The notes under the pieces were generated by a model. That model worked only from the letters and a program-made list of their open reading frames with translations, was not told the DNA's origin and searched no databases. A stretch of DNA of 64,000 nt, taken from assembly GCA_902801325.1 (NCBI GenBank), contig CADCHQ010000002.1, positions 99,289 to 163,288 of the forward strand. Direction: 5' to 3'. The DNA is from an uncultured Bacteroidales bacterium (GTDB taxonomy: Bacteria; Bacteroidota; Bacteroidia; Bacteroidales; Bacteroidaceae). A program made the translations under genes and the position numbers. Shown one piece after another: positions 37,320-45,577 of the stretch (the first letter of the stretch is position 1; the number at the start of each line of letters is the position of its first letter).

Positions 37320-38165
37320 TTATTTTCTTACGAATTCCTCAGGCACTTCTGCCTCACTTCTAAGGTCACGGATGATTTGCTCGAAAGTAGCCTTGCCCTG
37401 TTCCACATCGAGTCGAGCCCAGCGTTCCTGGATCTCGAGCTTGCACAGATAGGCAAAGACGGCCTCGATGGAGAATGCGTCGGCAAAGGTTTGTTCTTCG
37501 AGCCACATCCACTTGAAGGCATCGAGCATTCTCTCTTTCTTCACAGGATCGTCCTCGTCCACAATCTTCATGATATCAGGGATGTAGTCGTACAGCAAAC
37601 CCAGACTGAAATCCTTGGCCTCGCTTGTACGAATCATCTCCTGCACCTCTCCGTCGCCCTTCACGAAATCGGCCACGCGCCAACCCTGTCGGCGGGCAAT
37701 CATAGCGGTCATGATGTTGGTGACGTCGAAGTTGAGTTGATACCAACGACGCATCAGACTATCGCCACAGCCTTGTGTGCAATATTCGTAGTAGTGCATC
37801 AGTATCTCGTCTTCGGGATAGTAACCTTCGTTCTGTGCCTTCTCTTCGTATTCACGCACGAATTGAAGCATGAACTGGGGATACGGACTGTTTCCGAGGT
37901 CAACTTCGTGGGCCTCCTCTATCAGTTCCAGCAACTGCTCGGCAGTGTAGTTTCCCTTCTCTTCAGGGACCGAGTCAGCATCCTTCAGCATTTGCACCAG
38001 ATTCTGGCAGTCACGTCTGAGGAAGAGGAAGAAGAGCAGTTGTTCGTCGTGCTGCCCTATCTCTTGCTGCAGTTGCTCGCGCAGTTCTGTTATGGAATAG
38101 CCAGGTTTCGTGTCCGAAAGTTTCAGTTCGGGCAGTCCGGCCATTAAACAATAGTAATTTGCCAT
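37320..38165 (-). CDS. DUF2764 family protein of the V-ATPase operon (C-subunit position)
   Basis: The 281-residue soluble, acidic helical protein begins MANYYCLMAGLPELKLSD. The position between E and A, and the YYCLMAGLPEL start, match the DUF2764 proteins of V-ATPase operons in Chlamydia and Bacteroidetes, thought to replace the AC39/C subunit. No catalytic motif is present. The operon lacks recognisable F and G/H subunits, so this protein or E may cover part of their role. Confidence 0.78.
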   Translation of the reverse strand: MANYYCLMAGLPELKLSDTKPGYSITELREQLQQEIGQHDEQLLFFLFLRRDCQNLVQMLKDADSVPEEKGNYTAEQLLELIEEAHEVDLGNSPYPQFMLQFVREYEEKAQNEGYYPEDEILMHYYEYCTQGCGDSLMRRWYQLNFDVTNIMTAMIARRQGWRVADFVKGDGEVQEMIRTSEAKDFSLGLLYDYIPDIMKIVDEDDPVKKERMLDAFKWMWLEEQTFADAFSIEAVFAYLCKLEIQERWARLDVEQGKATFEQIIRDLRSEAEVPEEFVRK

Positions 38166-38174
38166 TTCTTTTGA

Positions 38175-38280
38175 GGTTTTAAGGTTTTGAGGTTTTGAGG
38201 TTTTAAGGTTTTGAAGTTGGAGGTTATGGAAGTTAACCTTACAAGCGAAGCGACCTTACAACCTTACGACCTTATAACCT
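38175..38280. repeat. Two opposed 8-bp tandem arrays between V-ATPase E and C-like genes
   Basis: Five GGTTTTRA units run from 38175 to 38214. Three ACCTTAYR-type units then run from 38253 to 38276 and reach the subunit E stop codon. The arms are partly complementary (AAGGTT with AACCTT), so the transcript can fold. This is the whole 115-nt gap in the operon. Confidence 0.7.
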
Positions 38281-38868
38281 TTAGAAAAGCATATCAACCA
38301 ATTGTGGACGCAGGAATGCCTTGAAGTAGGACTCGAACTCCTCCTTGCCAAACTGCACCTTATAGCTTCCGTCCTCGGGCTGGATGGTGAACAGGGTGTC
38401 AACGCCATTCACTTTCTCTATCTTCAGGCCCTTGTCCAGCAGAGCCTTGGCGTGCTTCACGAAATAAGCCTTCAGGCCTTCGGCATCCTTAGTGCTGATG
38501 ACGGCAGGTTCGTCGGCATTCCACTTCTCTGCCATAGCAACGGCAAACTTGCCCAGAAAGTCCTTGTCGGCAGCCAGTTTGTCCACTTCCTCGCCCACGA
38601 CCTTGTTGGTAAGCACGTTAGCCACCTCGCTCTTCAGGGCGTTCAGTGCCTGCCCTGTGTACAGCTTCAGTTCGTTTTTGGTGTTGGTGTCCAGCTCTGC
38701 GGCCTTCTTCTTGGCAATGTTCTCTATGCCTGCAGCCTGTTCGCGAGCTTCGCTCACAATCTTCTCGGCCTGAATGCGAGCTTCGGCGATGATGCGCTCT
38801 GCTTCCTCTTGGCCTTTTTCAACTCCCTCACGGAAGATTTTCTCGGTGAGTTCCTGAATTTTTTCCAT
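38281..38868 (-). CDS. atpE: V-type ATPase subunit E (peripheral stalk)
   Basis: The 195-residue protein has an N-terminal helix rich in Glu, Ala, Lys and Arg (residues 1-95, EAERIIAEARIQAEKIV), characteristic of the peripheral stalk. A compact C-terminal head binds the A3B3 crown. It is the first gene of the operon E-C-A-B-D-I-K, followed by the PAP2-like gene. Confidence 0.88.
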   Translation of the reverse strand: MEKIQELTEKIFREGVEKGQEEAERIIAEARIQAEKIVSEAREQAAGIENIAKKKAAELDTNTKNELKLYTGQALNALKSEVANVLTNKVVGEEVDKLAADKDFLGKFAVAMAEKWNADEPAVISTKDAEGLKAYFVKHAKALLDKGLKIEKVNGVDTLFTIQPEDGSYKVQFGKEEFESYFKAFLRPQLVDMLF

Positions 38869-38936
38869 ATTTTCTGTTATACTTTATATATATATTCTAA
38901 TTTCGCCGCGAAGATACAAAAATTTCGTGGCTTTAC

Positions 38937-38944
38937 CAAATATA
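38937..38944 (-). promoter_or_regulatory. Candidate -7 box of the V-ATPase operon
   Basis: The minus strand reads TATATTTG, 68 nt before the subunit E start. No clear -33 box is seen. Confidence 0.4.
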
Positions 38945-38960
38945 TCCCGTTAGAAATAAA

Positions 38961-39005
38961 AAAGAAAAGGGAAAGACAAGGTTTCACTCCCCTTATCCTT
39001 CCCTT
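38961..39005 (-). terminator. Terminator after the aldo-keto reductase gene
   Basis: On the minus strand AAGGGAA (38999-39005) pairs with TTCCCTT (38967-38973) and is followed by a TTTTCTTTTTTATTT tail. The loop is long (25 nt). It lies between the reductase stop and the V-ATPase promoter. Confidence 0.5.
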
Positions 39006-39030
39006 ACGTTAGTGACAAGCCTAAAATGTG

Positions 39031-40413
39031 TCAGCTTTTGCGTCGTACGAGTTCGACGATACGACCCAACTGGTTGGGGATGCGTATCTGTTGCGGACAC
39101 TTAGGCATGCAAGCCTCGCAATCGGCACAGCGTGCAGCCCAGTTTTCCTTGGGTATGGCCTCGCTGTAGCCGTCGGCAAACTGTTTGGCACGCTCGGCGT
39201 AGTCCGATGCCGATTTGTCGGGCAACGGCAACAGATGGCTGTCGATGGCCTTGTTGTAATAGGCGAAGTTGCCTGGGATGTCCACGCCATAGGGGCAGGG
39301 CATGCAGTAGGCACAAGCCGTGCAGGGCACTGTGGGGAATCCTGCCACGCTGTCGGCCACGCGTTCGAGCAGGGCATTTTCCTCTGCCGTACAGGTGTCC
39401 AGAGGCGAGAAGGTGCGCACGTTCTCTTGCAGCACCTCCATGGTGGTCATACCCGACAGGGCTGTCAGCACATTGGGATGACTGCCCACCCAACGGAAGG
39501 CCCACGAAGCAATGCTGTCGTCGGGTCTGCGCTCGCGAAGCAACTTGGCCGACTCCTCAGGCAGATTGGCCAGACGACCGCCACGCAGGGGTTCCATGAT
39601 GACGGCCTGAATGCCCAGTTTGTCGAGTTTGTCGTAGAGGTATTCGGCATCGGTGTTACGCGAAGATTTACCGTGTCGCCAGTCGAGATAGTTCATCTGT
39701 ATCTGCACGAAATCCCACTTCACCTTGTCGTTCATAGCCAGCAAGTGGTCGAAGACGCGCACGTCGCCATGATGTGAGAATCCCAGATGGCGGATGCGTC
39801 CTGCCTTACGTTCTTCCAGCAGGAAGTCGAGCACGCCGTTCTTGATGAAACGATTCTCAAAGTCGTCCATACTGCCTGCCACGCTGTGGAGCAGGTAATA
39901 GTCGATGTAGTCCACCTGCAGTTTGCGGAACGATTCCTCATACATTCTCTTCGAACCCTCAAGTGTCTGAGAGCGACGGTCGAAGTTCGACATCTTCGTG
40001 GCCACCTTGTAACTCTCACGCGGATGACGGCTCAGGGCAATGCCCATAGCCACCTCCGACTGCCCGCCATGATACACGGGCGACGTGTCGAAGTAGTTCA
40101 CACCATGAGCCAGCGCATAGTCAACCTCCTGGTTCACCATGTCCTGGTCGATTTGTCGGTCACGACTGGGCAGTCGCATCATGCCATAGCCCAACAGCGA
40201 AATCTGTTCGCCCGACCCGTGCTGCACGCGATAGGTCATGTGGTTCTGTCCGGCAACCACCTTCTCCCCTTCGGCACCCTTCTTCTTGCGCTTGCCGGGG
40301 TCGGCAAAAGTCTCCAGTGGATCGAGAACGATGCTGGCCACAGCAACGCCTGCACCCAGTCCCATGCGTCGCAGGAAGTCTCTGCGCGAAACGCCTTGAT
40401 TGTCCTTTTTCAT
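39031..40413 (-). CDS. Aldo/keto reductase with twin-arginine signal and iron-sulfur cysteine pairs
   Basis: The 460-residue protein begins with a Tat-like signal (SRRDFLRRMGLGAGVAVAS). The TIM-barrel reductase domain covers about 65-345 (LLGYGMMRLPS; GVNYFDTSPVYHGG with the catalytic Tyr; KVATKM with the catalytic Lys). The C-terminus has CTACAYCMPCPYGVDIP and CADCEACMPKCPQQIRIP, two ferredoxin-like cysteine clusters. Export of a folded redox enzyme is inferred from the Tat motif; substrate unknown. The ferredoxin gene just upstream is a possible electron partner. Confidence 0.85.
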   Translation of the reverse strand: MKKDNQGVSRRDFLRRMGLGAGVAVASIVLDPLETFADPGKRKKKGAEGEKVVAGQNHMTYRVQHGSGEQISLLGYGMMRLPSRDRQIDQDMVNQEVDYALAHGVNYFDTSPVYHGGQSEVAMGIALSRHPRESYKVATKMSNFDRRSQTLEGSKRMYEESFRKLQVDYIDYYLLHSVAGSMDDFENRFIKNGVLDFLLEERKAGRIRHLGFSHHGDVRVFDHLLAMNDKVKWDFVQIQMNYLDWRHGKSSRNTDAEYLYDKLDKLGIQAVIMEPLRGGRLANLPEESAKLLRERRPDDSIASWAFRWVGSHPNVLTALSGMTTMEVLQENVRTFSPLDTCTAEENALLERVADSVAGFPTVPCTACAYCMPCPYGVDIPGNFAYYNKAIDSHLLPLPDKSASDYAERAKQFADGYSEAIPKENWAARCADCEACMPKCPQQIRIPNQLGRIVELVRRKS

Positions 40414-40457
40414 AGTATCTTCGTATTAATAACTTACAAAAGAGGGTATACAGGCCT

Positions 40458-40465
40458 CAAAGTTA
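40458..40465 (-). promoter_or_regulatory. -7 box of the aldo-keto reductase gene
   Basis: The minus strand reads TAACTTTG, 44 nt before the ATG at 40413. Confidence 0.5.
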
Positions 40466-40548
40466 AACATTTTTCTTTGATTATCAAACATATATAGAGG
40501 AAAATCAGAAATATTTTTCCTCTTTGCCTCCACCACAGCAAACGAAAA

Positions 40549-40584
40549 ATGCGACCCGCCCCCATTTCTGGAGATGAGTCGCAT
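40549..40584 (-). terminator. Intrinsic terminator of the ferredoxin gene
   Basis: ATGCGAC and GTCGCAT form a 7-bp stem on the minus strand, followed by a TTTTT run (40544-40548). It starts 20 nt after the ferredoxin stop. Confidence 0.65.
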
Positions 40585-40604
40585 CGTGTAGTTTCTTGTT
40601 TCAA

Positions 40605-40772
40605 TTAGGGCAGGCTGATAGCGCCACTGGGGCAAGCATCAGCACAGGTGCCACACTCGGTGCACTCGTCGGGATTAATAGAATAGATGTCGCCCTCAGA
40701 GATAGCGCCAACGGGGCATTCGTCGATACATGTGCCGCAAGCAACACAATCTTCACCAATTACGTAAGCCAT
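40605..40772 (-). CDS. 2[4Fe-4S] ferredoxin
   Basis: This is a 55-residue gene. The product begins MAYVIGEDCVACGTCIDECP and has a second cluster CTECGTCADACPSGAIS. Both CxxCxxCxxxCP motifs are complete, as in clostridial-type ferredoxins. It carries electrons in the cytoplasm for anaerobic oxidoreductases. It has its own promoter and terminator, so it is probably monocistronic. Confidence 0.95.
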   Translation of the reverse strand: MAYVIGEDCVACGTCIDECPVGAISEGDIYSINPDECTECGTCADACPSGAISLP

Positions 40773-40840
40773 AGTATAAAAGTTTAATGGTTTAAATGTT
40801 TAATCGTTTAAAAAACCTCTCTTTTTGTCTTTTGACGGGG

Positions 40841-40848
40841 CAAAGGTA
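40841..40848 (-). promoter_or_regulatory. -7 box of the ferredoxin gene
   Basis: The minus strand reads TACCTTTG, 68 nt before the ferredoxin ATG. Confidence 0.5.
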
Positions 40849-40921
40849 ATCAATTTTAATTATTCCCTCCTAATTTTCCGACATTTTTTTCATCCCATTA
40901 ACCATTTTTAGTGAAAGCCGA

Positions 40922-41014
40922 GCTCAAATTTGAGCCCGGCCGAGATTTCGGCCCGGCTAAATTCTCAGCCCAGCACTAAACAATGAAGAACGAGAGCCGA
41001 AATTTCGGCCCTCG
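40922..41014. repeat. Array of 14-bp palindromes with 17-bp period
   Basis: GCTCAAATTTGAGC (40922-40935), GCCGAGATTTCGGC (40939-40952) and GCTAAATTCTCAGC (40956-40969) start exactly 17 bp apart and are separated by CCG. The first is perfect, the others nearly so. A fourth, GCCGAAATTTCGGC (40996-41009), is perfect and is extended by CGAG/CTCG arms to 40991-41014. T-rich sequence follows. The arms differ but each is self-complementary, which points to selection for structure or for dyad binding. Confidence 0.75.
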
Positions 41015-41042
41015 TCCCATTTTCAATTTTCATTCTTCATTC

Positions 41043-41095
41043 TTGCACCTCTTCGCTACGCAAGCGTAGGACTTTGTCCGTCCGATTACTTGCTC
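41043..41095. repeat. Palindromic element with CTACGCAAGCGTAG core
   Basis: The 14-bp core is at 41056-41069. It is followed by a GTCCGTCCGATTA segment and TTGCTCCG, which are also found around the copies at 28.15 and 45.48 kb and, inverted, in gltD. Confidence 0.65.
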
Positions 41096-41187
41096 CGGCT
41101 TCACTACGACGCTCAGAGCTTGCGATGCTTTCACCAAGCGAATTGGCTGAAAGAACGCGTCACCCTATCGGGACGCCGAGCGAGACG

Positions 41188-43290
41188 TTAGGGTTGGGCA
41201 TCGGCAGTACCACCCCAAGTGAACACCTCCTGCCCATCGACGTAGCCGACTACGGGCGAGACATTCCTAACCTTATAGCCTGTGGCGATGATGCCCCCCT
41301 CCGATTTGCCGAGGATGATGTTCACCAAGGCTGTCACGTCGGCGATGGTCACCGAGTGGTCGTTGTTGATGTCGGCCACATCACCCGGACTAACTGACTT
41401 ACCCAGGATGATGTTTACAAGTGCCGTCACGTCGGCAATGGTCACCGTTTTGTCGTCGTTCACGTCGCCCACGGGCGTGCCCAGTATCTCGAGCACCTCG
41501 TAGCGGTTCTTACCCACGGCCACATACTGCTTGCCATTCTCCGTAACAACTTGTCCGTTGACGGTCTTCGTCTGACCATCCTCGAAGATCATGTTGATTT
41601 CCTCTAGCGAAGTCACATAGGCCACGTCGGTATAGCCTTCCAAAGCCGCTTTCACGGCATTGTTGTAGAAGAGTGCGTTGAACGCGTTCAGTGGTGCCTG
41701 TTTCTTCGTGTAGTAGAACTGCCCGTCTTTTATGAACGCCACGTCCTCAAATCTGCTAAGAATGGAAATTCCAATGTTGTCGTACGTAATGGTCTCACCG
41801 TCGATGCGCACATAGTTGTTGGCTTGCATGCAAACGACGGTAGAACCTTGCTCGTTGACGGCGGGGAAGAAGTTGATTCCGCTCGGCGTCTTACCCGAGT
41901 CATATGTAAGCAGCACATCACGCAGGCGCACGGATTCAAAGTCCTCAGTGGTCTTGATGAGGTAGTTTCTTCCTCTGACGACACCAACCGACACGTCGCA
42001 CGTCTGGAACTGAAGGTGCAGGCTGTTTCCCACAAGCGTGTGACCACTTTCGGGAGCCTGAGCCAGTTGCACGCCCTCGCCGAAGGCTTCCTTCAGTTGT
42101 TCTTCCGACAAGTCGAACGGCACACAGAACGGACGCCACTCGTTAGCCATGAATGTTGTCTGCAGATTTACTTTTACAGGGAACTTTAGCCGGTTGTCTA
42201 ACGGCGTAACGGCAGAACGCTGATCGCTGATCGTGAACTCACAGTTATTGTTTATTGTGAACTCATACGGGTCGGCGGTCACGCTCTTATTGGCATCCAC
42301 GCCCAGCACCTGGTTGTCAATGCGAATAGTGTGCTCGCCCGTATTGAACGAATTGCTGTTATCGCCTTCATAAAAGAATGTATAGAATATTGTAGAATCC
42401 CTTTGTGTGGTATGACGATATCCAAATTTATTCTCCGTAAGGCTATACACCAATACACGATAGAACGGATCAGTCTCATCGTCATGCAAAGTGATAGACA
42501 CTTCATGCTTGTCCGTCATATTGGTATACCCTATATAAGTCGTACTCTTTGCAAACCCTCCTGCACTTGTGGTTCTTAGTTTCAGACCTTTAGGCAGATG
42601 CAGGTCGAACTGTGCCGAGCGATAGGCATGGCCGTCGGTCTTTATGGCCTCCGTTTCATCAAGAATTACGGTGAACCCTCTACGCCCACCATACAGTTCT
42701 GTTGTACTGCAATCATGCGCATACACCCCGCGTGCCCGCTCGCCCTTCACATAGCCGGCGGTGGTGATGGCGAAGGTGTAGGTGTCGGCCTGCACATTCG
42801 AATCACCCGTTTGTCCCAGTATCTGGTTGTCGATGCTGCCGACGAACTGCGTTGCCGTAGGCAGGTCGCTATCGGCTTGCAGCCAGAGGCTAAACAACGA
42901 GCCGGAACTGGCGGTGAAGCGCGTGCTCAGCACATTATAGATAATGATTCGGTAGCGATTCTGCGAGGTCAGTTCCTTGTGTGTGATGCTCACGTTCGTA
43001 CCCGTCGAGAACAGGTCGCCCGTCTCATACAGGTACTCGCCCTCCTGCTCGCTCTCCTTCAGCGTGATGCCCTTGGGCAGCACGAGGTCGAACTGCAGCG
43101 AGCGGTAGGTCTGCCCGTCGAGGGCAAGGCCGTCGTCGCCCTGCAGCCAGAGCTGCAGCACTGCCTGTCCGCCGGGCACCACCTGCACGGGCAGAGCCGT
43201 GACGCGGTCAGTACGCCCGTCGTCGGCCGCTCGCAGCATGCCAGCCCACGTGAGCAGCACCGCTATGATGAAAATAATTCTTTGTTTCAT
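41188..43290 (-). CDS. Secreted multidomain protein with tandem type I dockerin repeats
   Basis: The 700-residue product has a signal peptide (MKQRIIFIIAVLLTWAGMLRA). Two similar beta-rich modules follow, about 30-165 and 195-345, each with a SxQFDLxLPKG strand and an IDNQ(I)LG end, reminiscent of cohesin-like sandwiches. Near the C-terminus are two EF-hand-like dockerin segments, GDVNDDKTVTIADVTALV and ADINNDHSVTIADVTALV, each with Asp/Asn calcium ligands, then LNIILGKS-like helices. About 38 more residues follow, so the dockerin is not terminal. Function unknown; surface assembly is inferred. Confidence 0.7.
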   Translation of the reverse strand: MKQRIIFIIAVLLTWAGMLRAADDGRTDRVTALPVQVVPGGQAVLQLWLQGDDGLALDGQTYRSLQFDLVLPKGITLKESEQEGEYLYETGDLFSTGTNVSITHKELTSQNRYRIIIYNVLSTRFTASSGSLFSLWLQADSDLPTATQFVGSIDNQILGQTGDSNVQADTYTFAITTAGYVKGERARGVYAHDCSTTELYGGRRGFTVILDETEAIKTDGHAYRSAQFDLHLPKGLKLRTTSAGGFAKSTTYIGYTNMTDKHEVSITLHDDETDPFYRVLVYSLTENKFGYRHTTQRDSTIFYTFFYEGDNSNSFNTGEHTIRIDNQVLGVDANKSVTADPYEFTINNNCEFTISDQRSAVTPLDNRLKFPVKVNLQTTFMANEWRPFCVPFDLSEEQLKEAFGEGVQLAQAPESGHTLVGNSLHLQFQTCDVSVGVVRGRNYLIKTTEDFESVRLRDVLLTYDSGKTPSGINFFPAVNEQGSTVVCMQANNYVRIDGETITYDNIGISILSRFEDVAFIKDGQFYYTKKQAPLNAFNALFYNNAVKAALEGYTDVAYVTSLEEINMIFEDGQTKTVNGQVVTENGKQYVAVGKNRYEVLEILGTPVGDVNDDKTVTIADVTALVNIILGKSVSPGDVADINNDHSVTIADVTALVNIILGKSEGGIIATGYKVRNVSPVVGYVDGQEVFTWGGTADAQP

Positions 43291-43345
43291 AGTCTGTCAG
43301 CTTTTCAATTGTCAATTTTCCATTATCAATTGTCCACAGACAGCC

Positions 43346-44599
43346 TTACTGCTTGTTGATTTCCTCAATCAGCTTGTCGATGTCAGAAACATCTATCGAG
43401 CCATCGCCATTCAGGTCGAAGGTCGTCGGGTTTGTGCCGCTGCCAGAACCGGAGCCAACGGGTTTGAAAACGAGGATGAGGTTGCATCCCATCAGTGTTC
43501 CAATATTGCTCGTTAGCGTACCAAAGGTAAACGTTATTTTGTAACTGCCATCTCCCTGGGCAACGGGCTGTAACTGGCTGGCATCCATCACATTGGCAAC
43601 GCCATAATAGAATTTATAAAGTTCGTAGCCCTCATTGGGGGTGAAGGTTATCTCTACCTGATCGGTATTCACCAAGTTTTTGTTGAACCAAGAATATTCT
43701 GTGATTGTCTGTGCATCCTCGTCGTTTACTTTTATCTTGACCGTTGCACCATCCGTAGCAGCAGCCCAGCAATCCATACCTGGTTTCTTGCCTACGATTC
43801 GGATATAGACATCATCGGCGATGTCGATGACAGAATATTCATACAAACTGCCGTTCTGCGTCATTTCGTCCTTGATGTTTTTACCATTAACATAGACTTC
43901 ATACAAATCATAGGTGAAGTAATTATTATAGACCTGGAAGAAGAAGCCGGAGTGCTTGTTCCTTGTAAAGGTCCTTGTTTCAGTTGACTGCGTGCTGATA
44001 TTAGTGTCACCAACAATCGTTCTGGCATGTTCCACAGTCAAATACACGTTCACCGTCTCGTTCACAGCCTCGTTATAAGGTACGATATCGGCAAAGTCGC
44101 TCCAGACAGAGGTATTTTCTTTCAACTCCGTTATCTCCTCGTCCGTCTTACCAGTGACGTGGGCGGTGATACCCGTCCGCGTGCCAAAGTATTTAGAGTA
44201 GGAATCACTAAGCGTAGGCAAGCCCCCCTTGAACACGATATCCGTTAGGGCAGGACAATTGAAAGTGGGATGATTAGAATTCCCATTAAATCCTATAGAT
44301 CCCTCAAAAATTAGTTTCTTTACCGACGAGATGCTGACAGATGCATCACTACTTGCAGATTTAACACCTGTAACCTGATAGGTATTATAGCCATTAGTTA
44401 CATATTCAGGAATCGTCAGCGTCTCTGCCGTGCCATTGTAGCCCACGACTGTTGCAAGATAATAAATAGTTCCATCCAAATAAGTATATGCATAACCATA
44501 GTACTGAACTCCTTTTACTTCAAAGTTGACGGCCCACGCGCTCTGTGCACTCATCATGATGAGGCCGAGCATCAATAAAAGTCTTTTCATCTGTTTCAT
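43346..44599 (-). CDS. Secreted BspA-like protein ending in a dockerin-like calcium loop
   Basis: The 417-residue protein has a signal peptide (LLLMLGLIMMSAQSAWA). The early part (VKGVQYYGYAYTYLDGT, AETLTIPEYV) resembles BspA-type leucine-rich repeat proteins. A beta-rich middle follows. After a GSGSGSGT linker the C-terminus is FDLNGDGSIDVSDIDKLI, a single dockerin-type EF loop. It is 55 nt upstream of the tandem-dockerin gene and may be co-transcribed with it. Function unknown. The Met at 44590 is an alternative start. Confidence 0.65.
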   Translation of the reverse strand: MKQMKRLLLMLGLIMMSAQSAWAVNFEVKGVQYYGYAYTYLDGTIYYLATVVGYNGTAETLTIPEYVTNGYNTYQVTGVKSASSDASVSISSVKKLIFEGSIGFNGNSNHPTFNCPALTDIVFKGGLPTLSDSYSKYFGTRTGITAHVTGKTDEEITELKENTSVWSDFADIVPYNEAVNETVNVYLTVEHARTIVGDTNISTQSTETRTFTRNKHSGFFFQVYNNYFTYDLYEVYVNGKNIKDEMTQNGSLYEYSVIDIADDVYIRIVGKKPGMDCWAAATDGATVKIKVNDEDAQTITEYSWFNKNLVNTDQVEITFTPNEGYELYKFYYGVANVMDASQLQPVAQGDGSYKITFTFGTLTSNIGTLMGCNLILVFKPVGSGSGSGTNPTTFDLNGDGSIDVSDIDKLIEEINKQ

Positions 44600-44703
44600 A
44601 TTTTCAATGGTTATTGGTTATTGTTTATAGGTTATTGAGGATTTACTAAAGAGATGCCGAGCGATTGACGACGGTTTTTATTAACAAATGCAACTATTCG
44701 CTA

Positions 44704-44711
44704 CAAATTTA
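44704..44711 (-). promoter_or_regulatory. -7 box of the dockerin gene pair
   Basis: The minus strand reads TAAATTTG, 104 nt before the ATG at 44599. Confidence 0.35.
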
Positions 44712-44802
44712 AGCAATTTTTCACAATAACAAGTGCTTTTATGTTATTTTTTCGCTATCTCTTTGATATCTCTTCTTTACGAATGAATCCTTGTTCGCCT
44801 CG

Positions 44803-44843
44803 CTTCGTATACTTGTTCGTGGCCCTTCGAATACTTATTCGTG
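44803..44843. repeat. 19-bp direct repeat, 22-bp period
   Basis: CTTCGTATACTTGTTCGTG (44803-44821) and CTTCGAATACTTATTCGTG (44825-44843) differ at two positions. Confidence 0.6.
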
Positions 44844-44972
44844 TGGTGAACTTTCACAATGTAAAGGTACAAAAAAAAGTTCATCCGCGCAAATTTCACC
44901 TATCGATAAGGGGCCAAATTCAGCACAAATTGGTGCGATTTTCAGCAAGGGAGGAGAAACAGAAAATGTTGC

Positions 44973-45190
44973 TTTGTTGCTTTGTTGTTTTGTTGCATTA
45001 AGCATAGTCCACACCTGCATGCCGAGTAGTTTGCTTTCGAATTAATAGTGATCCATAATAAAATATATGATATTATTGTAAGTTTATATTTTATTATATA
45101 TTATAATTTATTATAATATATGATAACTTCATATATATACCCTTTGTTCTTTGCATTGGTGGAAATCCTTAATGCAACAATGCAACAAAG
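44973..45190. repeat. AT-rich segment bounded by inverted GTTGC-rich arms
   Basis: The left arm CTTTGTTGC...TGTTGCATTA (about 44980-45000) is the near-complement of TAATGCAACAATGCAACAAAG (45170-45190). About 170 bp lies between, of which 45057-45139 is almost pure A and T with several TATAAT-like dyads. No gene is inside. It could be a non-autonomous element or a DNA-unwinding or attachment site. Confidence 0.5.
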
Positions 45191-45283
45191 GGACAATGGC
45201 ACAAATTGTCTTTCTCAGATGTGCTTGACTCCGACATCTAATAAATTTTGCCTGCTGTGCTATGCATTATAAAAATGATTTAC

Positions 45284-45291
45284 TATCTTTG
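45284..45291 (+). promoter_or_regulatory. Orphan -7 box
   Basis: TATCTTTG points to the plus strand, with no gene downstream before the candidate RNA at 45578-45703. Confidence 0.35.
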
Positions 45292-45355
45292 AAGTCACGA
45301 ACATGAAAGACAACTGAAATACTCAAAAAACGCCCATTTCATCGAAGAAATTAAA

Positions 45356-45535
45356 GACTCACCCCCTGCCCCTCTCTTATAGCGAGGGGAGTATATAGGG
45401 GTAATATTTAGATAAAAAGAGGGCAAAAACAGACAAAAACAAGGCCCATTTCCCCCCTTCTTGCTCCGTTTCTCTACGCAAGCGTAGGCTTCGCCGTCCG
45501 ATTAGCGTTGCCCCCCGTTGGGAGGAGGGCTTTTC
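45356..45535. repeat. Palindromic elements upstream of the candidate RNA
   Basis: A first copy starts GACTCACCCCCTGCCCCTCTC (45355-45402) and closes with GCGAGGGGAGTATAT. A second block (45455-45535) holds TTGCTCCG, the core CTACGCAAGCGTAG (45474-45487), CGTCCGATTA and a GCCCCCC/GGGAGGAGGGC end. They resemble the modules at 28.05-28.23 kb in the same order. Confidence 0.65.
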
Positions 45536-45577
45536 CTTTAGCCATTAGCCATCATAAAAGATTGTTTTTATTGTTTT

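Larger units (their letters stand above)
40773..41187. other. 415-nt gene-free stretch between ferredoxin and first dockerin gene
   Basis: It contains the ferredoxin promoter, an array of 14-bp palindromes (40922-41014), a T-rich TTTTCAATTTTCATTC tract, and a palindromic element of the CTACGCAAGCGTAG family. No credible coding frame or RNA gene was found. Confidence 0.6.

Noticed and set aside
40922..41014. CRISPR or integron attachment array
   Set aside because: Repeats are 14-bp palindromes with 3-bp gaps and no spacer content; no integrase is nearby. Kept as a repeat only.
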